A DNA stretch of 64,000 nt from ZC4RG36 sp964652205 (GTDB lineage Bacteria; Chloroflexota; Anaerolineae; Aggregatilineales; Phototrophicaceae). The stretch spans positions 1 through 64,000 of the forward strand of contig CAZZAO010000004.1 in NCBI GenBank assembly GCA_964652205.1. The letters are read 5' to 3'. The position numbers and the translations under genes were made by a program. Below are positions 1-8,973 of this stretch, piece after piece. The notes under the pieces were generated by a model. The model worked only from the letters and a program-made list of their open reading frames with translations. It ran no database searches and was not told where the DNA came from. Position 1 is the first letter of the stretch, and the number at the start of each line of letters is the position of its first letter.

Positions 1-1019
1 TGCATGGCCGCCTGCGGCGAAACCAACGCGGCGCGGGCCTGCGCGTATTCCTGACTGAGCAGGAAAGCGAGCGGGGCAGGGTTGGTCGCGCTGTCAGCGA
101 CATAATGCCGCGCGTCTGCGAAAGCCAGCCGCATGGCTTCGACTAACAGGTGCAGGCGCTCCGGCGAATCCCACGGCAGCGCGCCAATATCCCACTGCGC
201 GGCCATGTGGAGTGCTTGCAAGGCGGCCAGCCCCTGACCATTCGGCGGACATTCGTAAATCGTCACGCCGCGATAATCGACCGAAATCGGCGTCTCCCAG
301 GTCGAACGATGCTCGCTCAGATCAACCTGCGCCATCACGCCGCCGAGCCGTTGCAGCGACGTCACAATGGCATCGGCAATCCCGCCTTCATAAAAGGCCG
401 CCGGGCCGCCGTCAGCAATGGCTTGCAGACTGTGCGCCAGATCGGGCAGCCGAACGATCTCGCCGGTGCGCGGCGCGCGTCCGCCCGGAAGATAGTCCTG
501 CGTGTGGCTGCCCGCGCGCAGCACTGCTTCAGAGCGCGCCCACTGCTCGGCAAACAGCGGGCTGACCGGGTAGCCATCGCGGGCATAATGGATCGCGTCA
601 GTCAGCACGTCAGCCAGCGTCATCCGTCCATGCTTTGTCAGCAGATCATGCCAGCCTGCAACCGTCCCCGGCACGCTGACAGCGTGCGGACTGCGCGCTG
701 GAATCGCGGTCGCGCCGTCACGCCGAACCACATCCACCGTCAGAGCAGCAGGCGCGCGCCCGCTGCCATTGAGCGCGGTCAGTTGGCCGGTTCTGGCATC
801 ATAAAACAGCGCGAAACAGTCGCCGCCGATCCCGGTCGAAGCTGGCTCGACTACGTTGAGGACCGCCGCTGCCGCCACGGCAGCATCAGCGGCATTCCCG
901 CCGCGCCTGAGAATTTGCAGCCCGGCCTGAGTGGCTAGCGGGCTGCTCGTCCCGACCATCCCGCCAGTCGCAACCACCATCGAGCGCCGCGAACGGAAAT
1001 CATGGGACATGGGTTTCAT
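1..1019 (-). CDS. gamma-glutamyltransferase family protein, N-terminal part (runs off the window)
   Basis: The reverse strand is open from the window edge to an ATG at 1019, preceded by AGGA eight bases upstream; an in-frame ATG at 1028 is the alternative. About 339 residues are visible. They match the large-subunit side of gamma-glutamyltranspeptidase: MVVATGGMVGTSSPLATQAG, then RRGGNAADAAVAAAAVLNVV, then STGIGGDCFALFYD. The family is an Ntn-hydrolase that cleaves itself before a catalytic Thr and moves gamma-glutamyl groups from glutathione-like donors. That Thr would lie beyond residue 339, outside the window, so activity cannot be judged. There is no signal peptide, which suggests a cytoplasmic YwrD-like form. 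Family call firm, substrate unknown. Confidence 0.88.
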   Translation of the reverse strand, partial: MKPMSHDFRSRRSMVVATGGMVGTSSPLATQAGLQILRRGGNAADAAVAAAAVLNVVEPASTGIGGDCFALFYDARTGQLTALNGSGRAPAALTVDVVRRDGATAIPARSPHAVSVPGTVAGWHDLLTKHGRMTLADVLTDAIHYARDGYPVSPLFAEQWARSEAVLRAGSHTQDYLPGGRAPRTGEIVRLPDLAHSLQAIADGGPAAFYEGGIADAIVTSLQRLGGVMAQVDLSEHRSTWETPISVDYRGVTIYECPPNGQGLAALQALHMAAQWDIGALPWDSPERLHLLVEAMRLAFADARHYVADSATNPAPLAFLLSQEYAQARAALVSPQAAM

Positions 1020-1044
1020 TGAAAGCATCCTGAAAGGAGAGCGA

Positions 1045-1977
1045 TTATTGTCCGTTAATGAGCGCAGGGGAAGGCGACGGCGTTGCCACGACCGGCAGCG
1101 CCTCGACATCACTTGAGCCGCTGTCGACCAGCGAGGCAATCAGCCAGCCATCTTTGTCATCATAGCGCACCAGCAGCCAGCTTCCATCAGCATTCCGCCC
1201 GCTGGCTTGAAGCGTCGTCTGCCACGGGATGACTTCCAGCACCGGCGAAGCCAGTTGCGGCGCGCCGCGCAGGTTGACGTTAAAGCGCGTCAGGATGACG
1301 ACATCGTTGGTGCTGAAGCGCGGTGTCTGCGTCGGCCCGCTGACGATTCCGGGCTGCGATGTCGCAGCGGCTTCGGTCGATGCGATCAGCAGACTCGCCA
1401 TATCGCCATTGATATTGACGACGAAATAGGCGACCCAGCCTGACTTGCCGCGAAAATTGATCTTCAGCCACTCTTCCGGGTGGCCGCTGCTGCCGATAAT
1501 GTCGGCAGTATCGCCGGGAGCCAGCACGCCGATCACCGGGAACTCCGCACCGGGGCCAGTGCGGACGTTGACGCGGCGGTAGGCGCTGGCGTAGACGTCG
1601 GTATTAGCGCGCAGCGGCGCTTCGGGGGGTTCCGCTGTCCGCGACGGCTCCGGCGGGCCGCCCGGCATGATAATCGGCAAGCTGTTCAGATTACCTGTGA
1701 CCGAGACGGTAAAGAAAGCGACCCAGCCCTGTCGTCCGTTCTGGTCGATCAGCAGCCAGTTGCTGCTCTCATCACTGCGACCGACCACCGGGGCGAAATC
1801 GCCCTCACGCAGCCGACCAATGACGTTGTAATCGACGCTCGGCCCGCTGCGCACGTTGGTCGAGCGGAACGCTTGCGCAACAATCGACTCGCGCGTGCTA
1901 ACCTGCTGCGCCAGCAGTCGCACGGTCGTCAGCAGCACAAGAGTCATTCCGAGTAGAACTCGAAGGATTAAACGCAT
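1045..1977 (-). CDS. exported protein with three bacterial SH3 domains
   Basis: 310 residues. The first 24 form a signal peptide (basic MRLIL, a hydrophobic run, cleavage near LLAQQ). Three SH3b units follow at roughly 36-100, 128-195 and 227-290. The first two carry the NVRSGP/NVRTGPG signature and a GWVAFF/GWVAYF strand; the third is a degenerate version (NLRGAP, DGWLI). SH3b domains usually bind peptidoglycan or surface glycans, so this is probably a cell-surface protein with no enzymatic domain of its own. It lies between a gamma-glutamyltransferase and a secreted amylase on the same strand. Its ligand is unknown. Confidence 0.85.
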   Translation of the reverse strand: MRLILRVLLGMTLVLLTTVRLLAQQVSTRESIVAQAFRSTNVRSGPSVDYNVIGRLREGDFAPVVGRSDESSNWLLIDQNGRQGWVAFFTVSVTGNLNSLPIIMPGGPPEPSRTAEPPEAPLRANTDVYASAYRRVNVRTGPGAEFPVIGVLAPGDTADIIGSSGHPEEWLKINFRGKSGWVAYFVVNINGDMASLLIASTEAAATSQPGIVSGPTQTPRFSTNDVVILTRFNVNLRGAPQLASPVLEVIPWQTTLQASGRNADGSWLLVRYDDKDGWLIASLVDSGSSDVEALPVVATPSPSPALINGQ

Positions 1978-2039
1978 CGCTATTGCTCCTGACCTTCCAT
2001 TCGGCGGCCCGCGTTGCAGCCGCGAATAGAGGGATAGTT

Positions 2040-5000
2040 TTAGCCGCCGCCACAGTCGATATCGCGCCAGTTCTGCACGGTATCCGCGGCGGGAAGGGAG
2101 TCGCCGTCGCCGAGCATGACCGTCAGGCGACGATTCTGAATTTCTTCGCAGTTCGCGCCTTTTTCGACCTGTTCCCAGGCTCCGCGCGTAAATTTATACT
2201 CGACTGTCGCCCCTTCAGGCAAGTTTAGCGTCACAGTCCAATGTGTCGCATCAACCGAATCCATCCTGATGCCTGCCGGGTCCCAGGTCGGGTAATCGTC
2301 CGTTCCAAAGCTCCCGGCCAGGTAAAGATCGCCGGTCGTGCTGGCCGGAACCTCAACCGTAAAGACGACCGGGACGACGGCGCGCGTCACCGCGACTGCC
2401 TCGGCTGCTGTCGGCGCCGATTCATTGAGCGCGCCGTCGAGCGCGGAGACGCTGTAGACGTAAGCGCCGCCATCGACAACCGCCTTATCGACATAAGTAG
2501 TGACTGCTGCCGGAACTTCAGCCATCGACTGCGGCTTATCCTTACCGTCAGCGCGATAGACGCGGTAGCCGGACAGGTCATCGTCGGCGACGGCATCCCA
2601 CGCTAAAGCGACGCCAGAAATCGACGCGCGCGTGACGGTGACGCTGGCCGGGGCGGCTGGCGCAGTCACGTCGCTCGATGCGGTGATGTCCAGCTCTGGC
2701 AGCGAGCCATCTGCGTTTTGGGCGCTGACCCAGCTTTCGCCCGCGTCCGTGCTGAAGCGCGCGGCGAGGCTGAACTGGCCGGGTGTCTTCAGGGGCAGGG
2801 CGATCCGATAGAGATCGGCAGCATCCACTTCATCGACATAAGTCATCGGCTGCCAGTCGGCCTGATCGAGCGCTGCCCCCTCAGGAACGAGCGCCGCCTG
2901 AGCCAGAATCCCTGCGGCCTGTCCCGGCTGGTCGGTCAAGCCAGCTATTTGAATCGACGCGCCAAACGTCACTGACGCCCCCTGTACTAGCTCTATCTGT
3001 TGTGCCGGCGGCACATCGACGTAAGTGACGCGATCTGGCGCAAGACTCGGCACCGCCGCGACCGAGGCCGCTTGTGCGCCAGACAACCCGGCCTTGCTGA
3101 CCGCAGAAACCGTGTAGAAGGCGCGGAAGCCGTTGGACACCGTGCTATCGACAAACGCGGGTTCAGCAAGCGGCGCGTCCGTGAGCGGCATGAAGCCGCC
3201 AGTTGCCACAGCACTTCGATAGACTCTGTAGCCCGCCGCGCCTTCGACTGACTGCCATGACAGCACAACCCGCCCGGCTGTCACGTCGGCTTGCAAGCCA
3301 ACCGGAGCAGGGGGCGTCTCGAAGCTGGCGGCATCGCCTGTGCCGACCCAGACATTGCCGCTCTGCGCCGGAATCGTCACAGTGACCCCACCGGCCATAA
3401 TCGGCAGGTCGCTGCCATCCAGCGCAGACCGCAGCGCCAGCGTATTCGGCAGCAGGCCGGACAGATCGAGACGAGCATTTTCCGCTATCTTGCCAGCGTT
3501 GAGGATGACCAGCGCAGCATTGGCCGTGTCGGCATCAAGCCGCAGGAAGGCGTACAGGCCGCGCGCGTCGTCAGTCAGCAGTGTCAGCATCTTGCCCTGA
3601 CGGAGCGCTGAATTTGTATTACGCATCGCGCCGAGCCGTTGATAGAACGCCAGCATATCGGCGTCCGGCGGCGGATAATGGCTGCCAGAGGCATCCGGCC
3701 ACGGGTAGGGCGCTCGATTGTACGGGTCGTCCTGAAGCACACCGCCAGAGTCGCGGACGTCAGGGGCGTCGAGCGCGATCTCGTCACCGTAGTAAATCGT
3801 CGGCGCGCCGGGGAGCGTGAACTCGGTCAGCGCGGCCAGCCGCTGCGCCTGCAAGCTGTTATCGACGGCGAAGCGCAGCCTCGTCGTGTCGTGACTGTCG
3901 AGCAGGTTCATCAGCGCGTGATAGGCCATCGGTGGATAGTCTTCCTCGACCGCGCGCACGCTGGCATCGAACGCCGATGGCAACAGCGCTGGAATCGCGC
4001 CATCGTCGTCAGCGAAATCGCTCTGCCGCGCGAAACCAAGAATGGCACGTCGGAAGCGGTAATTCATGGTCGAATCCCACTGACTGCCGGTCAGCCACGG
4101 CGAGGCGTCGTTCCATTCCTCGCCAACGATGACCGCTTCCGGGTCAAGGCGGCGGACAACGGCGCGAAATGTCTCCCAGTAGTTGTTGGCTGCCGAGCCA
4201 TTGTCGATCTCATTGGCGACGTCAAGCCGCCAGCCGCCGATACCTTCGGCCATCCAGGTAGCGACCACGCTGTTTTTGTCGAGAAAGATAGTCCGGCGGA
4301 CTTCAAACAGCGGGCTGTTGAGCCGGGGGATGCTGTCGAACCCGGCCCACGATATATAGTAAGTCGCGTTGTCGGGGTTTTGCGCGCAGGGACTCGGCTG
4401 GCCCGCTTTTGGCGCAACGAACGTAAACCAGTCTCGATAAGGCGAGGTCAGGCTTTCACATGCGCCATCGGTCGGGAAGCGATGGTAGCGATCAAAATAG
4501 GCGCTGTCGCTGCTGACGTGGTTGAAGACGCCGTCCAGAATCAGGCGGATTCCGCGCGCCTTCGCCGCCGTCACGAGCTGGCGGAAAGTGTCAAGATCGC
4601 CGAGGATCGGGTCGATTTTCCGGTAATCCGCCGTATCGTAGCGATGATTCGAGCGCGCCTCGAAGATCGGGTTGAGATAGATCGCCGTCACGCCGAGCGC
4701 CTGAAGATAGTCGAGTCGGTCGATGATCCCGGCCAGATCGCCGCCGTAAAAGTCGCTGTTGTAATAGCCGGAGCCATCCGGCGCAGTCGTCGTCCGTCCA
4801 TCGACCGGCGGCTCGTTCCACGTCTGATGCATAATGAGCGGCAGGCTGCCATAAAAGACCTCGGAGCCGTCTTTCGGATCGTTCGATGAGTTGCCGTTGC
4901 GAAAGCGATCCGGGAAAATCTGATAGATGATGGCATTACGCATCCATGCGGGCGTGTAGAAGCCCGGCTCATAGACGGTGATCTGGTACGGCGTCCCCTG

Positions 5001-5483
5001 GCTTTGCGGGTAGACCGCGCCGATGCCGCCCTTGTTGGCCTCAACCAGGTCGAAGCCGTTCGGGCGCGTGTCGTCCTCGTAATAGAGCGTCGTGTCACCT
5101 TTCGTCACCTGAAAGCGGTAGGTATCGACGCCGGGATGGCTTCCGGGATCAATCGTCGCTTCCCAGAGGGCGGTTCCATCGGGCATGATCGCCGCAACCT
5201 GCATCGGCAGCAGTGTTTCGCTGCCGTCAGCGCCGTAAATCAGGTCAACGCTGGCCGAGTCGAGGTCGCCTGCGGCAGCCTTCAGGCGCAGCGTCACCGG
5301 CGTTTGCAGGGGAACCGCGCCCCCCGGCAGTCGATAGAGGCTGTCGCGGCTGTTGTGCTGCAGCGCGTTCGTCTGAATTGCGCCTGACTGCGCGGCGACC
5401 GGGCCGCTAAAAATGAAGGCCATGACGACGATCAGCAGCCCGAACCGAGGTCGAAATGAGCCAGATTGTCCCCTCATCGCCAT
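2040..5483 (-). CDS. secreted alpha-amylase family glycosidase (GH13, neopullulanase-like) with Fn3 domains and a C-terminal starch-binding domain
   Basis: 1147 residues. A signal peptide ends near VAAQS (30-33) and an N-terminal beta domain follows. The GH13 barrel spans about 175-640. Region I is DGVFNH (317-322), the nucleophile region is GGWRLDVANE (Asp421), the acid/base region is VIVGEEW (Glu455), and LLDSHDT (528-533) carries the third Asp532. After the barrel come two fibronectin-III-like units (about 715-800 and 945-1030). A CBM20-like domain from about 1035 to the end has LYLAGSFGTDDYPTWDP and VEYKFTRGAWEQVEKG. It should hydrolyse alpha-glucans outside the cell. An ATG two codons downstream (5477) has better-spaced GGGAG and may be the true start. 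Confidence 0.93.
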   Translation of the reverse strand: MAMRGQSGSFRPRFGLLIVVMAFIFSGPVAAQSGAIQTNALQHNSRDSLYRLPGGAVPLQTPVTLRLKAAAGDLDSASVDLIYGADGSETLLPMQVAAIMPDGTALWEATIDPGSHPGVDTYRFQVTKGDTTLYYEDDTRPNGFDLVEANKGGIGAVYPQSQGTPYQITVYEPGFYTPAWMRNAIIYQIFPDRFRNGNSSNDPKDGSEVFYGSLPLIMHQTWNEPPVDGRTTTAPDGSGYYNSDFYGGDLAGIIDRLDYLQALGVTAIYLNPIFEARSNHRYDTADYRKIDPILGDLDTFRQLVTAAKARGIRLILDGVFNHVSSDSAYFDRYHRFPTDGACESLTSPYRDWFTFVAPKAGQPSPCAQNPDNATYYISWAGFDSIPRLNSPLFEVRRTIFLDKNSVVATWMAEGIGGWRLDVANEIDNGSAANNYWETFRAVVRRLDPEAVIVGEEWNDASPWLTGSQWDSTMNYRFRRAILGFARQSDFADDDGAIPALLPSAFDASVRAVEEDYPPMAYHALMNLLDSHDTTRLRFAVDNSLQAQRLAALTEFTLPGAPTIYYGDEIALDAPDVRDSGGVLQDDPYNRAPYPWPDASGSHYPPPDADMLAFYQRLGAMRNTNSALRQGKMLTLLTDDARGLYAFLRLDADTANAALVILNAGKIAENARLDLSGLLPNTLALRSALDGSDLPIMAGGVTVTIPAQSGNVWVGTGDAASFETPPAPVGLQADVTAGRVVLSWQSVEGAAGYRVYRSAVATGGFMPLTDAPLAEPAFVDSTVSNGFRAFYTVSAVSKAGLSGAQAASVAAVPSLAPDRVTYVDVPPAQQIELVQGASVTFGASIQIAGLTDQPGQAAGILAQAALVPEGAALDQADWQPMTYVDEVDAADLYRIALPLKTPGQFSLAARFSTDAGESWVSAQNADGSLPELDITASSDVTAPAAPASVTVTRASISGVALAWDAVADDDLSGYRVYRADGKDKPQSMAEVPAAVTTYVDKAVVDGGAYVYSVSALDGALNESAPTAAEAVAVTRAVVPVVFTVEVPASTTGDLYLAGSFGTDDYPTWDPAGIRMDSVDATHWTVTLNLPEGATVEYKFTRGAWEQVEKGANCEEIQNRRLTVMLGDGDSLPAADTVQNWRDIDCGGG

Positions 5484-5616
5484 GACTCCCTTTATTATAC
5501 GGATTGGCAGGCTCGATTGTAGCGATTATAACAGTCTGCGTAAAGCGTCGTGACAGGCTTTACGGATGGCGCTCGCTCACCGATAATAGGACTTTACGCT
5601 GCAAGACAGGCTCACC

Positions 5617-6708
5617 ATGAAAAAGCACTCCGCGCTGAAACCGATTCCGATTCCGAACGCTAACGAACGCCCGCCTCAGACTTTTGAGGCGGAAGTGGCC
5701 GAAGGGCTGGAAGAAATTGCTGCCGAGGAAGCCCGCCGCCGCCTCGGCGGGCATCTGTACGGCAAGATCGAACTGACGCCCGCGACAATCCGCTTTCAGT
5801 ACGTCGGCAGGATCGAGCGCCTTAAAGCGCTGCGAACCGTCCAGAGCCTTTACCACGTCGAGCGTTTTGACGTGCCGCGCCCCCGTGGCCTGCTCGGCAA
5901 CCAGCAGATGGGAATCATCGTCGGCAGCATTCAGAATATCATGGCGGAAGTGCCATCAGCGAACTTCAAGACTTTCGACATCCACGCGGCAGGCTCGGAT
6001 AGCTCGATCATGCGCCGAATTCGGGACGAAATTCAGGCGCGAACCGGGCTGGTCTATATCGATGACGGCGGCGACCTGCTGCTGCGGATTCGACCGGCGA
6101 AGGGCGACGGGGCAGGGTGGGAAGTGCTGGCGCGGACAACGCCGCGACCGCTGGCAACCCGAGAATGGCGCGTCTGCAACCTCGAAGGCGCGCTCAACGC
6201 GCCGATTGCCCATGCCATGAACGTGATGACAAAACCGGCGCTCGAACAGGTTTACGTCAATCTGGGCTGTGGTTCTGGCACGCTGCTGATCGAGCGTTTA
6301 GCCTATGGTCAGGTGCAGCGGCTGATCGGCATCGACGACGATTCAGAGGTGCTGCGCTGCGCTCGGCAGAACATCGCGGCCAGCGGCTATAAGACGATTG
6401 AGCTGATTCAGGGTGACATCACCGATACGCAGCTCGACAGCGCCTCAATTGACGTGATTACAGCCGATTTGCCCTTTGGTCAGGCTGTCGGCTCGCATAG
6501 CAGCAATCAGCTATTGTACCCGGCGCTGCTGACTGAGGCAGGGCGCATCGCCAGACCGGGCGCGCTGTTCGCCGCCATCACTCACGAAGTCCGGCTGATC
6601 GAGCGGGTCATGGAACAGCAGTCGGCGTGGGCGGTGCAGCGCGTCATTCGCACGACCCTGCGCGGGCTGCATCCACGAATTTATATTCTGGAACGGGTGG
6701 CTGATTAG
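5617..6708 (+). CDS. THUMP-domain RNA methyltransferase (Trm14/TrmN-like)
   Basis: 363 residues. The N-terminal part (about 20-160) fits a THUMP RNA-binding region of the kind that opens FEAEVAEGLEEIAAEEARRR. The C-terminal half is a Rossmann methyltransferase: SAM motif I is VNLGCGSGTLL (214-224), the acidic loop is GIDDDSEVL, and the catalytic motif is DLPFGQAVG (284-292), in the position of the (N/D)PP(Y/F) motif of amino-methylating RNA enzymes. Relatives methylate guanosine N2 in tRNA or 23S rRNA, and the exact base cannot be read from the sequence. The last four bases overlap the stop of the convergent gene at 6705. Confidence 0.88.
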   Translation: MKKHSALKPIPIPNANERPPQTFEAEVAEGLEEIAAEEARRRLGGHLYGKIELTPATIRFQYVGRIERLKALRTVQSLYHVERFDVPRPRGLLGNQQMGIIVGSIQNIMAEVPSANFKTFDIHAAGSDSSIMRRIRDEIQARTGLVYIDDGGDLLLRIRPAKGDGAGWEVLARTTPRPLATREWRVCNLEGALNAPIAHAMNVMTKPALEQVYVNLGCGSGTLLIERLAYGQVQRLIGIDDDSEVLRCARQNIAASGYKTIELIQGDITDTQLDSASIDVITADLPFGQAVGSHSSNQLLYPALLTEAGRIARPGALFAAITHEVRLIERVMEQQSAWAVQRVIRTTLRGLHPRIYILERVAD

Positions 6709-7358
6709 TTGAGCGAGAAGGGATTGTCTTCTTCTTCGGCAGTCGTCCGGGCCAGCATCGCCGCCAGCAGAGTCACTTCACGACGATAGAGCGCGTGCGT
6801 GGCCTGAATGAACGTCAGCGCATCCGGCGCGGCCAGCAAGTCCTGTTTCTGCTCCAGCGGAATTTGCAGCAGGTAAGCGGCCAGATAGGTCAGCGGCAGC
6901 GGATCGGTCGGGAACTGCTGCGTGTCGATCTCCAGATTATCGCTGCGCCCTAACGCCTCAATGTAGCGCTCAACCCACGGTTTAAGACTGTGGCTCGCCG
7001 CTTCGAGGGTCACGGCATCCAGTATCGACAGCGGCAGCAGCTCGACGTTCCCGACACTGTAGATCTCACTATAATCGAGCGAGTGGATTTGGAAGCGCTC
7101 CTGACCGACAGCGACGATGTTGAGGCGGCCTTCCGCCAGCGGCTGAACCTGAGCAATCTGCGCCGTGCAGCCAATTTTGTGGGGCTGCGCCGCGCCGTAG
7201 GCTTCCTGTCCGCTTTCGATCAGCACCACGCCGAACGGCTGATGTGCGTCGAGGCATTTGCCGATCATCTGCTTGTAGCGATCTTCAAAAATATGCAGGC
7301 TGAGCGGCATCCCCGGAAACAGCACGACGTTGAGCGGAAACAGCGGCAGACGGATCAT
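6705..7358 (-). CDS. LON peptidase substrate-binding domain protein
   Basis: 217 residues made of the N-terminal substrate-recognition domain of Lon, opening IRLPLFPLNVVLFPGMPLSL and HIFEDRYKQM. The AAA+ and protease domains of full Lon are absent. Stand-alone members are common in bacteria and have no settled function; they may bind substrates or act as adaptors. The gene converges on the upstream methyltransferase and shares four bases with it. Confidence 0.9.
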   Translation of the reverse strand: MIRLPLFPLNVVLFPGMPLSLHIFEDRYKQMIGKCLDAHQPFGVVLIESGQEAYGAAQPHKIGCTAQIAQVQPLAEGRLNIVAVGQERFQIHSLDYSEIYSVGNVELLPLSILDAVTLEAASHSLKPWVERYIEALGRSDNLEIDTQQFPTDPLPLTYLAAYLLQIPLEQKQDLLAAPDALTFIQATHALYRREVTLLAAMLARTTAEEEDNPFSLN

Positions 7359-7511
7359 GACGCGATCCAGAGGTCTATATCAGTGTGTTCATTATACGTA
7401 ACCTGCGTCCTGCTGAGATGGCTCGCCGTGCATTTCTCATGAGATCATCACGCGCCGTCGAAACTAAATATCAGTCATGATAATAACACTTATCACGAGT
7501 AATCAAGTAGA

Positions 7512-8825
7512 CTAGCCACCGATAGCAGGGATATCGTAGTAGCTACCAGTGCATCCTGGCCCGAAGGTCACGGCGCCGCGATAGCCATCCCAGCGGAGGA
7601 AAGCAACGGTCGACACGCGATACTCAATTTCGAGTGGCTGAGGGTAAGGAAAGCTGACTGATAACGGCTGTTCCTCAGCGATCTTATCGAGTCGTGTCTG
7701 GAACACGGTCGCGTTGGTTGCCCACCACTGCGCGTACTGCTGCTGGCTCGCTAACCCTTCAATGCTTGCAATCAGCATCAGTCCGGCGAGCAGGATAACA
7801 GGCAACTTCAATCGCTGACGCCACGCCAGATGCGCCATCGAGACTGCTGTGACCGCGCTAATTCCGAGAATGGCTGGATAGTAATAACGTTCGCCCATGA
7901 CGCCAGCGTAAAGTGCAATCTGCGGGATGATCCAGAGCGCGAGAATCGCACCGCCGACTGCCACGGCTTTCGGATGTTCGAAGGCGCAGATCAGGCACGG
8001 CAGCAACAGTAGTGCTGGCAGCAGCAGCAAGCGTGCCGTATCGAAAACATTTCCGCTTACAGGATTCCCGTAGTAACTTGCTGTGCTGGCAGGCTGCAAT
8101 CTGGACGCGACGAAGATCATCGCCAACTGCACCGCAAAGAACGCGCCGAGTGCAAATAGATGCAAGTAAGGTGTTGGCGCTCGTCGCACTCTACAAGCAA
8201 CGACCATGAGCGCCATCAGCGCTGGAACGAGCAGCGCGAAGCTCTCTTTGTAGAAGCCTGCGGCCACGACGAGGACGACGAACGACCACCTGTGGTTTCT
8301 CGCTAGCGCGTATACTGCAACGGTCACCAGCAGTGTCCCGATGGTTTCTTGTGGCCCAAGTCGGAACCAGATTGCTGCGCTGACCGGGTAAACGAACAGG
8401 AGCAATACGCCGAACATGGCCCAGGATATCGAAACATAAAGTCGTAAGAGGCGGTAAAAGAACCACAGTGCGACAGTGCTGATGATGAAAACAAACCCGT
8501 ACCAGAGGAGTGGATTCGCACCGAACAGCCGATATTCGAACTGGCGAAAGGCGTAATAGAGCGGGCGGAAACGTCCCCTGTACAGGTCGTTGACGAGCCG
8601 ATGAGATAGCGTTTCCGGCTGCATCAGGAATTCAACAATCTCGTGATCGTCAGTAACACTAAACGGCGCACGGAACACCGGCCAAACGATCAGGAACAAG
8701 CCCACCGAAACCGCGATCATTGATTTTACGTGGTGTAACAGTTCTATTCCGCTATTACGCTGTCTATGTAGCATTTCACCGCGCCGATTGAAGGACTTTG
8801 AGTCAGGCTGAAATAAGTGTAGCAC
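7512..8825 (-). CDS. multi-pass membrane protein of unknown function, possibly GT-C glycosyltransferase-like
   Basis: 437 residues. A polar N-terminal stretch of about 35 residues is followed by ten or so hydrophobic segments, and the protein ends in a soluble tail from about 390 to 437. Just after the first membrane segment is SVTDDHEIVEF, an acidic loop in the place where GT-C polyprenyl-dependent glycosyltransferases carry their catalytic Asp. That placement is the only hint of function. Base composition looks lower in GC than the neighbours, which could mean recent acquisition. The N-terminus is uncertain: a Met at residue 18 (MLHRQRN) is an alternative start. Confidence 0.6.
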   Translation of the reverse strand: MLHLFQPDSKSFNRRGEMLHRQRNSGIELLHHVKSMIAVSVGLFLIVWPVFRAPFSVTDDHEIVEFLMQPETLSHRLVNDLYRGRFRPLYYAFRQFEYRLFGANPLLWYGFVFIISTVALWFFYRLLRLYVSISWAMFGVLLLFVYPVSAAIWFRLGPQETIGTLLVTVAVYALARNHRWSFVVLVVAAGFYKESFALLVPALMALMVVACRVRRAPTPYLHLFALGAFFAVQLAMIFVASRLQPASTASYYGNPVSGNVFDTARLLLLPALLLLPCLICAFEHPKAVAVGGAILALWIIPQIALYAGVMGERYYYPAILGISAVTAVSMAHLAWRQRLKLPVILLAGLMLIASIEGLASQQQYAQWWATNATVFQTRLDKIAEEQPLSVSFPYPQPLEIEYRVSTVAFLRWDGYRGAVTFGPGCTGSYYDIPAIGG

Positions 8826-8973
8826 CGGGCGCTTACGGCCATACTTAATGATTCATGGCTGAAACAATGAAGTCATGTCCTCTGAAGTGAGTATAGTGAT
8901 ACAACACCCAGTCGATGTGACAGACCAGGCGCTATACTGTTAGCATCATCTTGTGCCATCTCAGGATATTCGG

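Noticed and set aside
150..938. A + strand open frame of 262 residues at the window start
   Set aside because: The opposite strand encodes a clear gamma-glutamyltransferase; this frame is its shadow.
3639..4889. A 416-residue open frame on the + strand inside the amylase gene
   Set aside because: It is antisense to a gene with complete GH13 motifs. Long antisense frames are expected from the GC-rich codon pattern, and its protein is Arg/Val-rich with no domain.
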